Shown here: one piece after another, positions 44,952 to 53,077 of the stretch
Layout of the letters: every line of letters begins with the position of its first letter
Numbering within the stretch: the stretch's first letter is position 1
NCBI GenBank assembly: GCA_963675945.1
Contig: OY780932.1
Span: 1,364,001 to 1,428,000, forward strand
Direction of reading: 5' to 3'
Length of the DNA: 64,000 bases
Origin: G963556115 sp963675945
Lineage (GTDB): Bacteria; Planctomycetota; SZUA-567
Notes under the pieces: model-generated
Databases searched by the model: none
What the model saw: the letters and a program-made list of their open reading frames with translations, nothing else
Told to the model about the DNA's origin: nothing
Position numbers and translations under genes: made by a program

Positions 44952-46757
44952 TTAGCCGCTAGGCAGCAGGGCGGCAAGGGCTTTTGCCGACGAGTTGGCG
45001 ACAGTTATGGCCGAGATATTTGCCTGCTCAAGAATCTGCAGCTTGGTGATCTTGGTGGTGGCGTAGGCTTCATCAACGTCGGCAATGGTAGATCGCTGAT
45101 CGGCGAGAGAGACGAGTTGATCCTGCAGCGATTCAGTTTGTGCTTCAAGATTGTTCTTCATGAATGCTCCCAAGCCAGTCCATTCTGAGCGCACCTCGGC
45201 GATGATTGAATCGAGATAGTCCAGAGCTTTGGTCGGGTCGTCAACCAGATAGAACTCAGAGCTGCTGTCGACCAGAGCTTCAAGACCAAGTCCGGAGGCT
45301 GAGATATCGCGGAAGCCATAGTTTATAGAGTCTGATTTGGTGATGCCGTCGGAAATATGGAAATGTACCCCGCCTTCAGGTTGAAAACTGAAGCGTTGGT
45401 CACTGAGAGTGGTGCTGTTTACCAGATCCTTGCCGACTTTTGTAGCATCGAGGTTGAACTCTGCCTGGATCTCGGTGTTGGAGACGTAGGTTACCAGGCC
45501 GTTGGTGTTCTCATAATCTCGACCGGTGTCGGTGAAATCTCTGCCGTCATCCAGGATCTGATCGGTGCCGGTATTGGCGTAGATTATCGCTTCGGAGTTG
45601 CCTCGGCCGATAGTCCTGAAGGTAAGTTCGCCGTCACTTATCTCGGCTTTGGCGCCGATAGCGGCGAAGGCGGCATTCATCGCCGATAGGCTTCCGCTAA
45701 CTGTGTCGCCACCAGCAAAGACATAACTGGCGGTGCCGGCGGTGGTAGTCAGGCTGATTGTAGCATCGGTGGTAATGGTGTCGGTATAGTCGCCGCCGAT
45801 CTCGGCACTCTCAGAACCCTGATTCTTGTAATCTCCGGCGATGCTATAATTCTTGCCGTTGATGAGGACGGTACCGGTCTCGCCGCTGTCGGAGAGGGTG
45901 GTGGCGCCACTGAGAATATCTGTACCGCTGACGTAGCTGTAGCTGATATTCGCGTCGTCGCCGTATTCTTTGGTTAGGAAGAATAAAGTGGAGCCGTCGT
46001 TACTCAGCTCTGCATATGCACCAATATCGGCAAGCTGCTGATTCATCTGGGAGAGAGCTGTGGCTTTGGCGGTGTTGTCAACCGGGGTGCTGGCATTAAT
46101 CTGAATGCGTCTGGTACCGGCGCTGGTGGTGATGTCAAAGACGGCAGCGGGATCACTGGTAGCAGAGTCTGGGAGGTTGAGGGTGCCGGAGACAGCTGCC
46201 TGTTCGGTAGCGTTGTCGTTATCGAAACTGAGGGAGAGGTAGGTCTTATCCTGGAGTGTGCGGATATAGGAGTCATCTACCGAGATAATACTTGAGGCGC
46301 GTTCGATATCAAATTCGCCGTCACCAGCGAGTACCTGTTTGTCGCCGAGGTCTACCGAGTTGGCAAAGACATTGACGGCACTGATACCGGCGGAGACACT
46401 GGACAGGATTACCTCTCTGATGCTCTGGCTGCTTTCATCAGATGCATCAAGGATCTGACTGCGCATATCCAAGAGAGTGTTGAGAATCGCACTCTGGCCG
46501 GAGTCTATGCCCGAGAGAGCATTATAGGATAATTGATTGTTGGTGATGGCGGCCTCGACACCGTAGATTCTGGCCTGGAGCTTGGCTAGTTCTGAACAGC
46601 CGGCAGGATCTTCTGCTGCCGAGGTGAATTTGTAACCGGTACTGAGCTGATTCAGGGTACTGCTGAGCTCGTCTTGAATTGAATTGATATTATTTACGCG
46701 TTGTACACTCTGGGCTGTGAGCCTGGCGCTCAGCCCGTAGGATTGGGTATAACTCAT
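44952..46757 (-). CDS. Large flagellin
   Basis: 601 residues. The N-terminal D0/D1 part has VNNINSIQDELSSTLNQLST-type helices (LNQLSTGYKFTSAAEDPAGC) equivalent to the flagellin L-x-x-LSSGLRI-x-SAADDAAG motif, and the C-terminus (TIADVDEAYATTKITKLQIL, then NISAITVANSSAKALAALL) matches the conserved flagellin end. Residues about 160-480 are Thr/Ser/Asp/Gly-rich beta-type sequence, presumably the surface-exposed outer domains. GGAGG lies 8 nt before the ATG. It heads a four-gene minus-strand cluster. I see no good sigma-28 or sigma-54 promoter upstream. Confidence 0.9.
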   Translation of the reverse strand: MSYTQSYGLSARLTAQSVQRVNNINSIQDELSSTLNQLSTGYKFTSAAEDPAGCSELAKLQARIYGVEAAITNNQLSYNALSGIDSGQSAILNTLLDMRSQILDASDESSQSIREVILSSVSAGISAVNVFANSVDLGDKQVLAGDGEFDIERASSIISVDDSYIRTLQDKTYLSLSFDNDNATEQAAVSGTLNLPDSATSDPAAVFDITTSAGTRRIQINASTPVDNTAKATALSQMNQQLADIGAYAELSNDGSTLFFLTKEYGDDANISYSYVSGTDILSGATTLSDSGETGTVLINGKNYSIAGDYKNQGSESAEIGGDYTDTITTDATISLTTTAGTASYVFAGGDTVSGSLSAMNAAFAAIGAKAEISDGELTFRTIGRGNSEAIIYANTGTDQILDDGRDFTDTGRDYENTNGLVTYVSNTEIQAEFNLDATKVGKDLVNSTTLSDQRFSFQPEGGVHFHISDGITKSDSINYGFRDISASGLGLEALVDSSSEFYLVDDPTKALDYLDSIIAEVRSEWTGLGAFMKNNLEAQTESLQDQLVSLADQRSTIADVDEAYATTKITKLQILEQANISAITVANSSAKALAALLPSG

Positions 46758-46968
46758 TTTGCTTCCTCCGTGAAGTGATTTCCGATCTTGGTTGTTTCTC
46801 GCTACTGTCCCCAGCAGGAGAGGCGTATATCATCCATGATGGCCGATAAGCCTACGTACGCCAAACGTTTATAGTTTTAGGTGATCTATTGGTGCTCCTT
46901 TTAATTGGGGGGAATAATAAAATCTATAATTAATACGTAAAAAACTGGTTTTTTCATTAAAGTTTTGC

Positions 46969-47070
46969 TTAGTGCGGACGATAAGAAAATACCGAGGGAT
47001 TCCCGATCTCGAACTCGGTGGCATCCCGTCCTTGCGGCCCATCCAACCGCGATAAAAGGACGGGATATTT
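46969..47070 (-). pseudogene. Short coding remnant with a repeated C-terminal motif
   Basis: Minus-strand frame ending at 46971 reads KKYPVLLSRLDG followed by GRDATEFEIGNPSVFSYRPH. The block RDATEFEIG recurs in altered form at 47574-47681. No start codon or full gene is attached. It overlaps the hairpin at 47023-47066. Confidence 0.4.
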
Positions 47071-47077
47071 TTTTTTT
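47023..47077 (+). terminator. Strong orphan terminator in the flagellin-ispF gap
   Basis: Stem ATCCCGTCCTT/AAGGACGGGAT (47023-47033 and 47056-47066) enclosing GCGG/CCGC (47034-47050), followed by A and T10 (47068-47077). There is no plus-strand gene upstream of it, so it may end a small RNA or belong to a relic element. Confidence 0.75.
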
Positions 47078-47573
47078 GTGCAGTATTCTAGCCCTGCCAT
47101 TAATCACTGTATCTTATATTCGTCCAAGGTGTTACCGCTAAGTAAACCTATTGTTGCTGGTGGAGGCCGGGTAAAGAATGCCTTAAATTCTTACCCATAC
47201 CTCCGGAGCAAACCGGTATCTATCCGCCTTAAGGATAAGTACAAGTTTGCAGGTGTGGAACTGCTCCCTGCCTATAAAGAGCTGTTCCGATGCATGTCGT
47301 TGCAAACATGTAGCAGGAAAATTAGGTATTATGCGGTTACTCAGACAAGTTACCCAGGAGAGTGGAGGTGTGTAACCCCAGACTCTGGATAAAACTACCC
47401 TGTCAAGCTCACTTTGGACACAGTATTACACAATACGACATAATACAACGTGCCAATACATAACAATAATTTATATGGAATGAAAAGAATGGCTGATACT
47501 TTTCGCTTGAACTAACGAATTCTGTGTCCCCACAAAATTGTTACCCAATAAAAGTAATCAGAAACGGAAAGGG
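47078..47573. other. Gene-free part of the flagellin-ispF gap
   Basis: No supportable gene. A plus-strand frame through 47018-47392 has no recognisable motif or ribosome site. 47682-47935 is AT-rich and also gene-free apart from the ispF ribosome site. Confidence 0.4.
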
Positions 47574-47681
47574 TTATGAGAGTTTCCCGATCTCAAGCTC
47601 CGTGACATCCTTGTCAATTCCAGCTTCCTTGCTGCTTTGAGCCTCATGCTCAAAAGAGAAACCTAATCTCTCTACTATCAT
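47574..47681 (-). pseudogene. Second short coding remnant with the D-x-T-E-x-E-I-G motif
   Basis: Minus-strand frame of 35 codons from ATG (47681): MIVERLGFSFEHEAQ, then KDVTELEIGKLS and a stop. The end matches RDATEFEIGN at 46969-47031, and the DNA of the two copies is related (TCCCGATCTC ... GACATCC / GGCATCC). Probably the tail of a lost repetitive gene family; identity unknown. Confidence 0.4.
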
Positions 47682-47935
47682 TTTATAGTACTCAAGTTAA
47701 TAATGCAAATATTTTTTTGCGGTCAAGGGGATTTATTCTGTGAAAAATGAGATTAGAACCGGAGTTTATAGTATGTAACTTGTTAATGTTAAATATGATG
47801 CAGTTTTTTTAAAAACTTTAGAAAAAAAACAGAAAAAGTGCAAGAAAAACTTAAAAAGAGATAAAACGAGTTGGCTTTTTACGGAAAGTAGTAAGTGAGT
47901 AGTGTTCTGTCTTTTTTGCAATAAGGGTAGTGGAA

Positions 47936-48424
47936 ATGTATAGAATCGGTATGGGGTCTGATCAGCACCGTTATAGCGCAGGAGATTGTATCAGGCTTGG
48001 TGGGGTAGTGATTCCTGCTGAGTTTACGGTAGTGGCGCATTCGGATGGGGATGTATTTTTACATGCGTTGACTGATGCGCTACTGGGGGCGGTGGCTGGG
48101 GGTGATATTGGTGAACTGTTTCCCGACACTACCGCAGTGAATAAGGGTAGGGATTCCGTAGAATTTCTTGAGGCGGCATTTGAGTTGATACGGGATAAAG
48201 GGTATGAGCTGGTAAATATCGACTCGACCATTCAGGCGGAACGTCCGCGATTAGCAGAATATAAGCGCCAGATTGCCGGTACAGTAGCAAAAGTTCTGAA
48301 GCTAAAACCAGAATTTGTTAGTGTTAAAGCTAAGACTGCAGAGGGAATGGATGCAGTTGGGCGGTGTGAAGGGATAAGGGTGGATGTAGTGGTTCTGGTA
48401 CGGAAGGTGGGGGCTGATGCATAA
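47936..48424 (+). CDS. ispF: 2-C-methyl-D-erythritol 2,4-cyclodiphosphate synthase
   Basis: 162 residues. IspF forms the cyclic diphosphate in the non-mevalonate isoprenoid pathway. It has RIGMGSDQHRYSAG (zinc-binding DxH), VVAHSDGDVFLHALTDALLG, GDIGELFPDT and KAKTAEGMDAVGRCEGI. The ATG at 47936 has AGGG 8 nt upstream; an in-frame GTG 6 nt earlier is too close to it. Its stop overlaps the xer start by 8 nt (ATGCATAA), implying coupled translation. No other isoprenoid gene is visible here. Confidence 0.96.
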   Translation: MYRIGMGSDQHRYSAGDCIRLGGVVIPAEFTVVAHSDGDVFLHALTDALLGAVAGGDIGELFPDTTAVNKGRDSVEFLEAAFELIRDKGYELVNIDSTIQAERPRLAEYKRQIAGTVAKVLKLKPEFVSVKAKTAEGMDAVGRCEGIRVDVVVLVRKVGADA

Positions 48425-49313
48425 GCAGATATTTCCATTTGTTAGGGAATTTCTTGAGCATCTCAGGGTTGAGTGTGGGCTGGCGGAGAATACTCTTCTT
48501 GCTTACAAGCACGACCTTGCGAGTCTGGCAGAGTGGTTGTTGAGAGCAGGGATAGAGAACCCGGCAGAGGTGACGGGGGATGAACTGGTGGATTATGCCG
48601 CAGAGTTAGCACGAAAGGGGTTGGCGCCGACCTCACGCGCCAGAGCTATCGTGGCGAGTCGGATGTACTATAAATTTTTGGTGATGGAGAAGATCTTGAC
48701 AGTCAATCCCACGGATTTTATCGATCAGCCTAGACTCTTTAAATATCTGCCGCAGGAGTTGTCGCCGGTAGAGGTAGAGGCGCTTCTACAGGCTGAGACG
48801 GGAGAGGGGGCATTGGCAGATCGAAACCGAGCCTTACTCGAACTCTTCTACGCTACTGGGGCACGAGTCTCTGAACTTTGCGGGGCGCGGGTGGTGGATA
48901 TTGATCTCAAGGAGCGTTTTATCCGCCTCAAAGGCAAGGGAGGAAAGGAACGGATGACCCCGATAACCCGGACTGCTGCCGAGGTGGTAGGGGTGTATCT
49001 CTATGGAGCGAGGCTTGAGTTGGAACGGAGCGAGCAGCCGTATCTCTTTCTCTCACGTACGGGCAGGAAGTTGGATAGGGTGAATGTCTTTTTGCTGGTC
49101 AAAAGGTTGGCGCTCAAGGCGGGAATAACCAAAAATGTCTATCCCCATCTGCTTCGGCATAGCTTTGCCACGCATATGCTCGAGGGGGGGGCGAATCTTC
49201 GAGCGGTGCAGATGCTGCTGGGACATGCTGATCTTGCGACTACCGAGATTTATACCCATGTGCATGATAAGCGTAAGTTTGCAGCCTATCATCAGTTTCA
49301 TCCTAGAGGTTGA
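48417..49313 (+). CDS. xerC: Site-specific tyrosine recombinase, XerC/XerD type
   Basis: 298 residues, full length. An N-terminal SAM-like core-binding domain (about 5-90, FLEHLRVECGLAENTLLAYK) precedes the catalytic domain with Arg in YATGARVSELCG, Lys in GKGGKERMTP, HLLRHSFATHMLEGG (HxxR), LLGHADLATTEIYTH (His and Tyr nucleophile). Xer recombinases resolve chromosome dimers at dif. XerC and XerD cannot be told apart with certainty from sequence alone, so the symbol is tentative. It is coupled to ispF by an 8-nt overlap. Confidence 0.93.
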   Translation: MHKQIFPFVREFLEHLRVECGLAENTLLAYKHDLASLAEWLLRAGIENPAEVTGDELVDYAAELARKGLAPTSRARAIVASRMYYKFLVMEKILTVNPTDFIDQPRLFKYLPQELSPVEVEALLQAETGEGALADRNRALLELFYATGARVSELCGARVVDIDLKERFIRLKGKGGKERMTPITRTAAEVVGVYLYGARLELERSEQPYLFLSRTGRKLDRVNVFLLVKRLALKAGITKNVYPHLLRHSFATHMLEGGANLRAVQMLLGHADLATTEIYTHVHDKRKFAAYHQFHPRG

Positions 49314-49339
49314 GATGGCTTTGAAAGCAGGAATTAACG

Positions 49340-49367
49340 TACCCCAGACGCCTCGACGCCTGGGGTA
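49340..49367. terminator. Hairpin after the xer gene
   Basis: Stem TACCCCAG/CTGGGGTA (49340-49347 and 49360-49367) with inner complementarity; no T-tract follows on the plus strand. It probably marks the 3' end of the ispF-xer transcript. Confidence 0.55.
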
Positions 49368-49400
49368 TATCTATAATAATAATCAATCAAAATGTCATCA

Positions 49401-49458
49401 GCCTGCCCGGCATATTTTTTGCTGCACCAAACCTCCTTACTAGGATACCGGAGCAGGC
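49401..49458 (-). other. Structured element with a ribosome-site-like core
   Basis: Arms GCCTGC-CCGG (49401-49410) and CCGG-A-GCAGGC (49448-49458). On the minus strand the loop carries TAAGGAGG followed by GTG and a 9-codon frame (V-Q-Q-K-I-C-R-A-G). It lies just past the T-tract of the RNA candidate at 49472-49608. Confidence 0.3.
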
Positions 49459-49471
49459 AAGTAGCATTGAT

Positions 49472-49608
49472 AAAAACCTCAGGTGTTAGTGTCGACTTTT
49501 GCAGAGCGAATGCGCTTTACGCGCCAGGCACTCTTTTTTAGGGCTGATCCGCTATAACCCCGAGACCTCAAAGCTTGTTCTGTCGTCAAAGAGCACTAAC
49601 AACTGAGG
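49472..49608 (-). ncRNA. Candidate structured RNA of unknown class
   Basis: On the minus strand the 5' arm CCTCAGTTGTTAGTG (49608-49594) pairs with the 3' arm CACTAACACCTGAGG (49491-49477) over 15 positions with one mismatch, and the RNA then ends in T5 (49476-49472). Inside are further hairpins: GCGC-GTAAA-GCGC and a GGG ... CCC stem, giving a branched fold. A weak promoter (TTAACC, 17 bp, TATGAA at 49663-49635) sits upstream. There is no coding frame. Not the standard 6S, SRP, tmRNA or RNase P pattern as far as I can see. Confidence 0.5.
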
Positions 49609-49663
49609 CAGAATTTTCTGGTGGATCCCCTGTATTCATACTACTGTCTCCACGTCTGGTTAA

Positions 49664-50459
49664 CTGTCGCTAACCCATAGAAAATTAAACGTTAAATAAT
49701 CCTGTACAAGCAACGCTGCCTTTGCATAATGCCTTGTTAATCGCTGATACGTGTCAAAAGACATATATGCTTAAAATGAGAATAATGTAGTATCTGGTTT
49801 ATGAAAAAAAGTGCTAATGATTAAAATTTATAATAATTGTGTATTTGCTAAATTTATAAAAAGTAGTTAGACGTAAAATAGTAATTCTGGTTGCTGGTTG
49901 AGCCCTGATAGCAGTTGGGTGATTGGCTTCTGTGGCAAGATAATACTATAGTATTAGGTGCTTTAGTGTTTGGGATTAACCTTCAGCAGTGGTTTTGATT
50001 ATGCCATCGTCAAAGCTTGATAAGCTATAGGGCGAAATGATTCTGGTGGATTTTCTGCAGGCATGAGCTACCTCCTTATGGGCTGGCTGACCTCGATAAA
50101 ATATCCTGTTTGCGTCAGCGCTTATATGTATAGATTAACACCTTGTTCTGAGTTATGCAAGCTTTTATTTTTAAAAATATTCATATTTTTTTTACGTTTG
50201 GTTTTAGTTTTTATGTCCTATTATTGTATGTCAAAGATGTCTGTTTGTCCTGTGTATGGTTTTTGCGTATTTTTTTGAGTTGACTTGAAGCATAATGCTC
50301 TGTTTAGTGTAATCGTCAGGTATTACAAGAAGTTTAGAAATAACTTTTCTGTAAGCGAAAATAATAGGTGGTAAATAATGATTTCTGAGCTTGAGTGTTG
50401 GGTTGAGGCTGGCTGAAACCGTGCCGTATATGTGGAGGGGTGAGGGAAAATAAAAGGAA
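49664..50459. other. Gene-free AT-rich stretch
   Basis: No supportable gene: a plus-strand frame at 50063-50278 is Cys/Phe-rich, lacks a ribosome site and looks random. No repeats of note. Confidence 0.4.
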
Positions 50460-50485
50460 AACCCTGAATCACATGATTCAGGGTT
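50460..50485 (-). terminator. Hairpin terminator, minus strand
   Basis: Perfect arms AACCCTGAATCA/TGATTCAGGGTT (50460-50471 and 50474-50485). On the minus strand it is followed by a T-rich tail (TTTTCCTTTTATTTT). It may end the VOC gene transcript 330 bp upstream; the gap 50486-50815 holds no gene. Confidence 0.7.
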
Positions 50486-50815
50486 CACAAACAAACTTGA
50501 TTTTCACACAAATGCCCAACAGGGCGCAACAACACTTCTTGTTCAGAGTAACTAAACCTAAGACATTATTATGATTTAGGTGAAGACTATTACACCTATA
50601 AACTATCATATATTTTCGCTTATGCAAACAATTGCAGAAAAAAAAATGGAATATTTAGTTATAAATATGCAAAATAGCTAAAAAGTTATGATCTTTTGCT
50701 TCCGGCAATAGTTGAGATAGTGTAAATTGTTTTATATTAATACATTATAAAATCGCTGAATTCGTGTGTCTAGTGCTTAGCGTGAGATATTTTTACAGAT
50801 CAATTTGTGATTTTC

Positions 50816-51202
50816 TTAGTTGCGGTGTTTGAAAAATTCTATCATTTCACCGGTCGGGCTGACCACAAAGGCAATTCTGAGATCAAGTTTCTGGTCGTTG
50901 GCGTTGGATACCAGTACATCTTTCGGGGCGATAGTCTCGGTTGCGCCGGCTGCAATTGCACGTTGAAAATCCTGGTCGACATCGGTGCTGGTAAGAGCAA
51001 TGTGCTCAATAGCGCCGTGTGGCTTGGCTTCACCGTCGGCAAAGATCTCGATAAAACTATCACCTACGGGGAATAATACCATGCGTCCATTATCGGCTCC
51101 AGCTTCGAAGCAGGGCTTAAGACCCAATCCTTCAGTATAGAATTTAACTGCTTTGTCGAATTCGCCGGTGCGAATGGCGGCATGATGCATTCCAGTGATC
51201 AT
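50816..51202 (-). CDS. VOC-family (glyoxalase-like) protein
   Basis: 128 residues, a single vicinal-oxygen-chelate domain of two beta-alpha-beta-beta-beta units. MHHAAIRTGEFDKAVKFYTE contributes the first metal His, FIEIFADG an acidic ligand, IEHIALTSTDVD the second His and GEMIEFFKHRN the final Glu, so the His-Glu-His-Glu metal set is intact. Substrate unknown: lactoylglutathione lyase, dioxygenase or epimerase are all possible in this family. The gene is isolated. Confidence 0.85.
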   Translation of the reverse strand: MITGMHHAAIRTGEFDKAVKFYTEGLGLKPCFEAGADNGRMVLFPVGDSFIEIFADGEAKPHGAIEHIALTSTDVDQDFQRAIAAGATETIAPKDVLVSNANDQKLDLRIAFVVSPTGEMIEFFKHRN

Positions 51203-51588
51203 ATTTTATTCCTTATTAAATTAGTGAAATTTGATAAAATAAAGTAATATAGCTTAATATATGTGCTATATATAGTACAGTAGGAGGAGTTTGGTAGCAA
51301 GAATTTTATTTGCAAATAGTTAATAATACATAGTCAATGTCATTTAAATGTAACTTAAGATCTGTTTTTTTGTTATAAAATTGAAAAAATATGATAAATT
51401 ATTTGCTAATATCAACCTCTGGTTGTATTATTATACAGAGTTTGGTATGGTGTATAAATATATTGCATTGAAGGTGTTGGTGGAATTACTGGTAATTATC
51501 GGGTTGTGGCGGTATCTGTGTATTGAGGTATGGATTGTATTGTTCTCAACTAGGGATACCGGGTATAACCGGCAATGGATTATTGATT
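51203..51588. other. Divergent AT-rich gap upstream of the FGGY kinase
   Basis: 386 bp, very AT-rich, no gene. Several TATAAA-like boxes occur (for example near 51375), but none has a convincing -35 partner. Confidence 0.35.
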
Positions 51589-52977
51589 ATGAGTTATACT
51601 ATAGGGATTGATATTGGTACTACCAACCTTTGCGCGGTATTGGTTGACTCGGCAACATATTCGGTTGAGAATATGACTTCGTGTAAGAATGATGCCTTGT
51701 TGGCGGGGGGCTCTCCGGCAGCATTTGAACAGGATGCTGCTGTTATACTGGAGCGCCTGCTCTCTTTATTGGCGCGGCTGGTTGCTGAGTCTGCAGTTGC
51801 GCCGGAGGCGATCACCGATCTGGCCATTACCGGCCAGATGCATGGAATCTTGCTGGTAGATGGGAAGCTTGAGGTCAAGAGTTCGTTATATACCTGGCGC
51901 GATCGGCGTTCGGAGGAGTCTGGCTTTCTTGAGGGGATAGTAGGATTGTTGCCCGAAGATTATACGCAGCGGACTGGGTGTAGACTAGCGGCCGGCTTTG
52001 GGGGGCTTACTCTGGCTTGGCTTTTGGCTAGAGGAGAGTTGGAGGTAGAGGCTGAGGGTTGTACCGTATTGACTATCATGGATTACCTGGCTGCGGTGTT
52101 GACCGGAAGGCGGGCTATAGATTACTCCAATGCGGCGGGTTGGGGAATATTTGATATAACAGAAAACTGTTGGTATGAGGCGATGCTCGATATACTCAAG
52201 ATTCCGACTCGGCTGCTGCCCGAGGTCTTGAATAGTTCTGAGGCTGTCGGTACGCTCTTACCCCGGCAGGCTGAGAAGCTGGGGCTGCAGTCGGAACTCA
52301 GGGTCTGGGTGCCGATAGGGGATAATCAGGCGAGTTATTATGGGGCAAGTAAGGGAAGAAATGATGTAGCGGTAATCAATATCGGTACCAGCGGGCAGAT
52401 AACCGTACCGAGTACCAGTATCAGTATCGCCAATGGTCTGGAGACTCGACCGCTACCAAATGCTGGTTATATTCTGGTAGGAGCTATCCTCTGTGGCGGT
52501 TGGTCTTATGATTATCTGGCGCGCTTCTTTCTCAGAGTCATTACCGAGCTTGGCGGAGTGGAACTGGATAAGGATTTGCTCTATAGCCGCATGCGGGAGT
52601 TGCTGGAGGCTGAGTATACGCAGGGAGGAGCGGGACTCAAGGTCAGTACCAGGTTCTCGGGGAGTAGGAGCGGGCAGGGCGAGCAGACTGGGAGTATTTA
52701 TGGTATAGATGAGGGAAATCTGACGCCGGGTAATATGATATATGGTTTTTTACGGGGAATTATCGAAGAACTCTTTGGAATGCTGCCGTGTGAATTAATT
52801 GGTAGCGGTAGTCGGGAGATTCATAAATTGGTTGCGACCGGTAATGCGATCAGGCTTAATCCGGAAATGCTCAAGATAATCGAGGATGTCTTTGGGGTGA
52901 AGTGTAGACTCTCGGATTCGGTCGAAGAGGCGGCGGCGGGAGCGGCGTATGTGGCGATCAGTAATGCCGGGAGGTAA
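51589..52977 (+). CDS. FGGY-family carbohydrate kinase, sedoheptulokinase-like
   Basis: About 462 residues. The N-terminal YTIGIDIGTTNLCAVLVD and the ITGQMHGILLVDGK block are the FGGY nucleotide and sugar sites. VPIGDNQASYYGASKGRNDV with VINIGTSGQITVP resembles sedoheptulokinases more than xylulokinases or glycerol kinases. It would phosphorylate a ketose, probably linking to the pentose-phosphate pathway; the exact sugar is inferred. I start at the ATG at 51589, which matches family starts, although the ribosome site is weak (GGAT). A strong terminator follows. Confidence 0.82.
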   Translation: MSYTIGIDIGTTNLCAVLVDSATYSVENMTSCKNDALLAGGSPAAFEQDAAVILERLLSLLARLVAESAVAPEAITDLAITGQMHGILLVDGKLEVKSSLYTWRDRRSEESGFLEGIVGLLPEDYTQRTGCRLAAGFGGLTLAWLLARGELEVEAEGCTVLTIMDYLAAVLTGRRAIDYSNAAGWGIFDITENCWYEAMLDILKIPTRLLPEVLNSSEAVGTLLPRQAEKLGLQSELRVWVPIGDNQASYYGASKGRNDVAVINIGTSGQITVPSTSISIANGLETRPLPNAGYILVGAILCGGWSYDYLARFFLRVITELGGVELDKDLLYSRMRELLEAEYTQGGAGLKVSTRFSGSRSGQGEQTGSIYGIDEGNLTPGNMIYGFLRGIIEELFGMLPCELIGSGSREIHKLVATGNAIRLNPEMLKIIEDVFGVKCRLSDSVEEAAAGAAYVAISNAGR

Positions 52978-52986
52978 TTTATGAAT

Positions 52987-53025
52987 GCAGCCGCAACCGG
53001 TCGTGAAGCTACTGGTTGCGGCTGC
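52987..53025 (+). terminator. Terminator of the FGGY kinase gene
   Basis: Fifteen-bp stem GCAGCCGCAACCGGT/ACTGGTTGCGGCTGC (52987-53001 and 53011-53025) with one wobble, 9-nt loop, then T-rich sequence a few bases later. Confidence 0.85.
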
Positions 53026-53077
53026 TTCTGGAAGCTCTTTGGTTTTTATTTTATACTCAAATACGGTTTTTTGAATT

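Noticed and set aside
46842..46849. GCCGATAA, a sigma-28 -10 box, near the flagellin locus
   Set aside because: It is on the plus strand, away from the minus-strand flagellin gene, and has no TAAA at the required spacing.
46860..46890. TGGCGT/GGCT on the minus strand as a sigma-54 promoter for the large flagellin
   Set aside because: The GG to GC spacing is one base too short.
46980..47066. 5S rRNA-like stretch (CCCGATCTCGAACTCGG)
   Set aside because: Only the loop-C-like segment fits; helices I, IV and V of 5S rRNA are missing and the minus strand reads as a coding remnant.
47018..47392. 124-residue plus-strand frame in the flagellin-ispF gap
   Set aside because: Passes through the strong terminator hairpin, lacks a ribosome site and has no recognisable domain.
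50063..50278. Cys/Phe-rich 71-residue plus-strand frame
   Set aside because: No ribosome site, no motif and composition of random AT-rich DNA.
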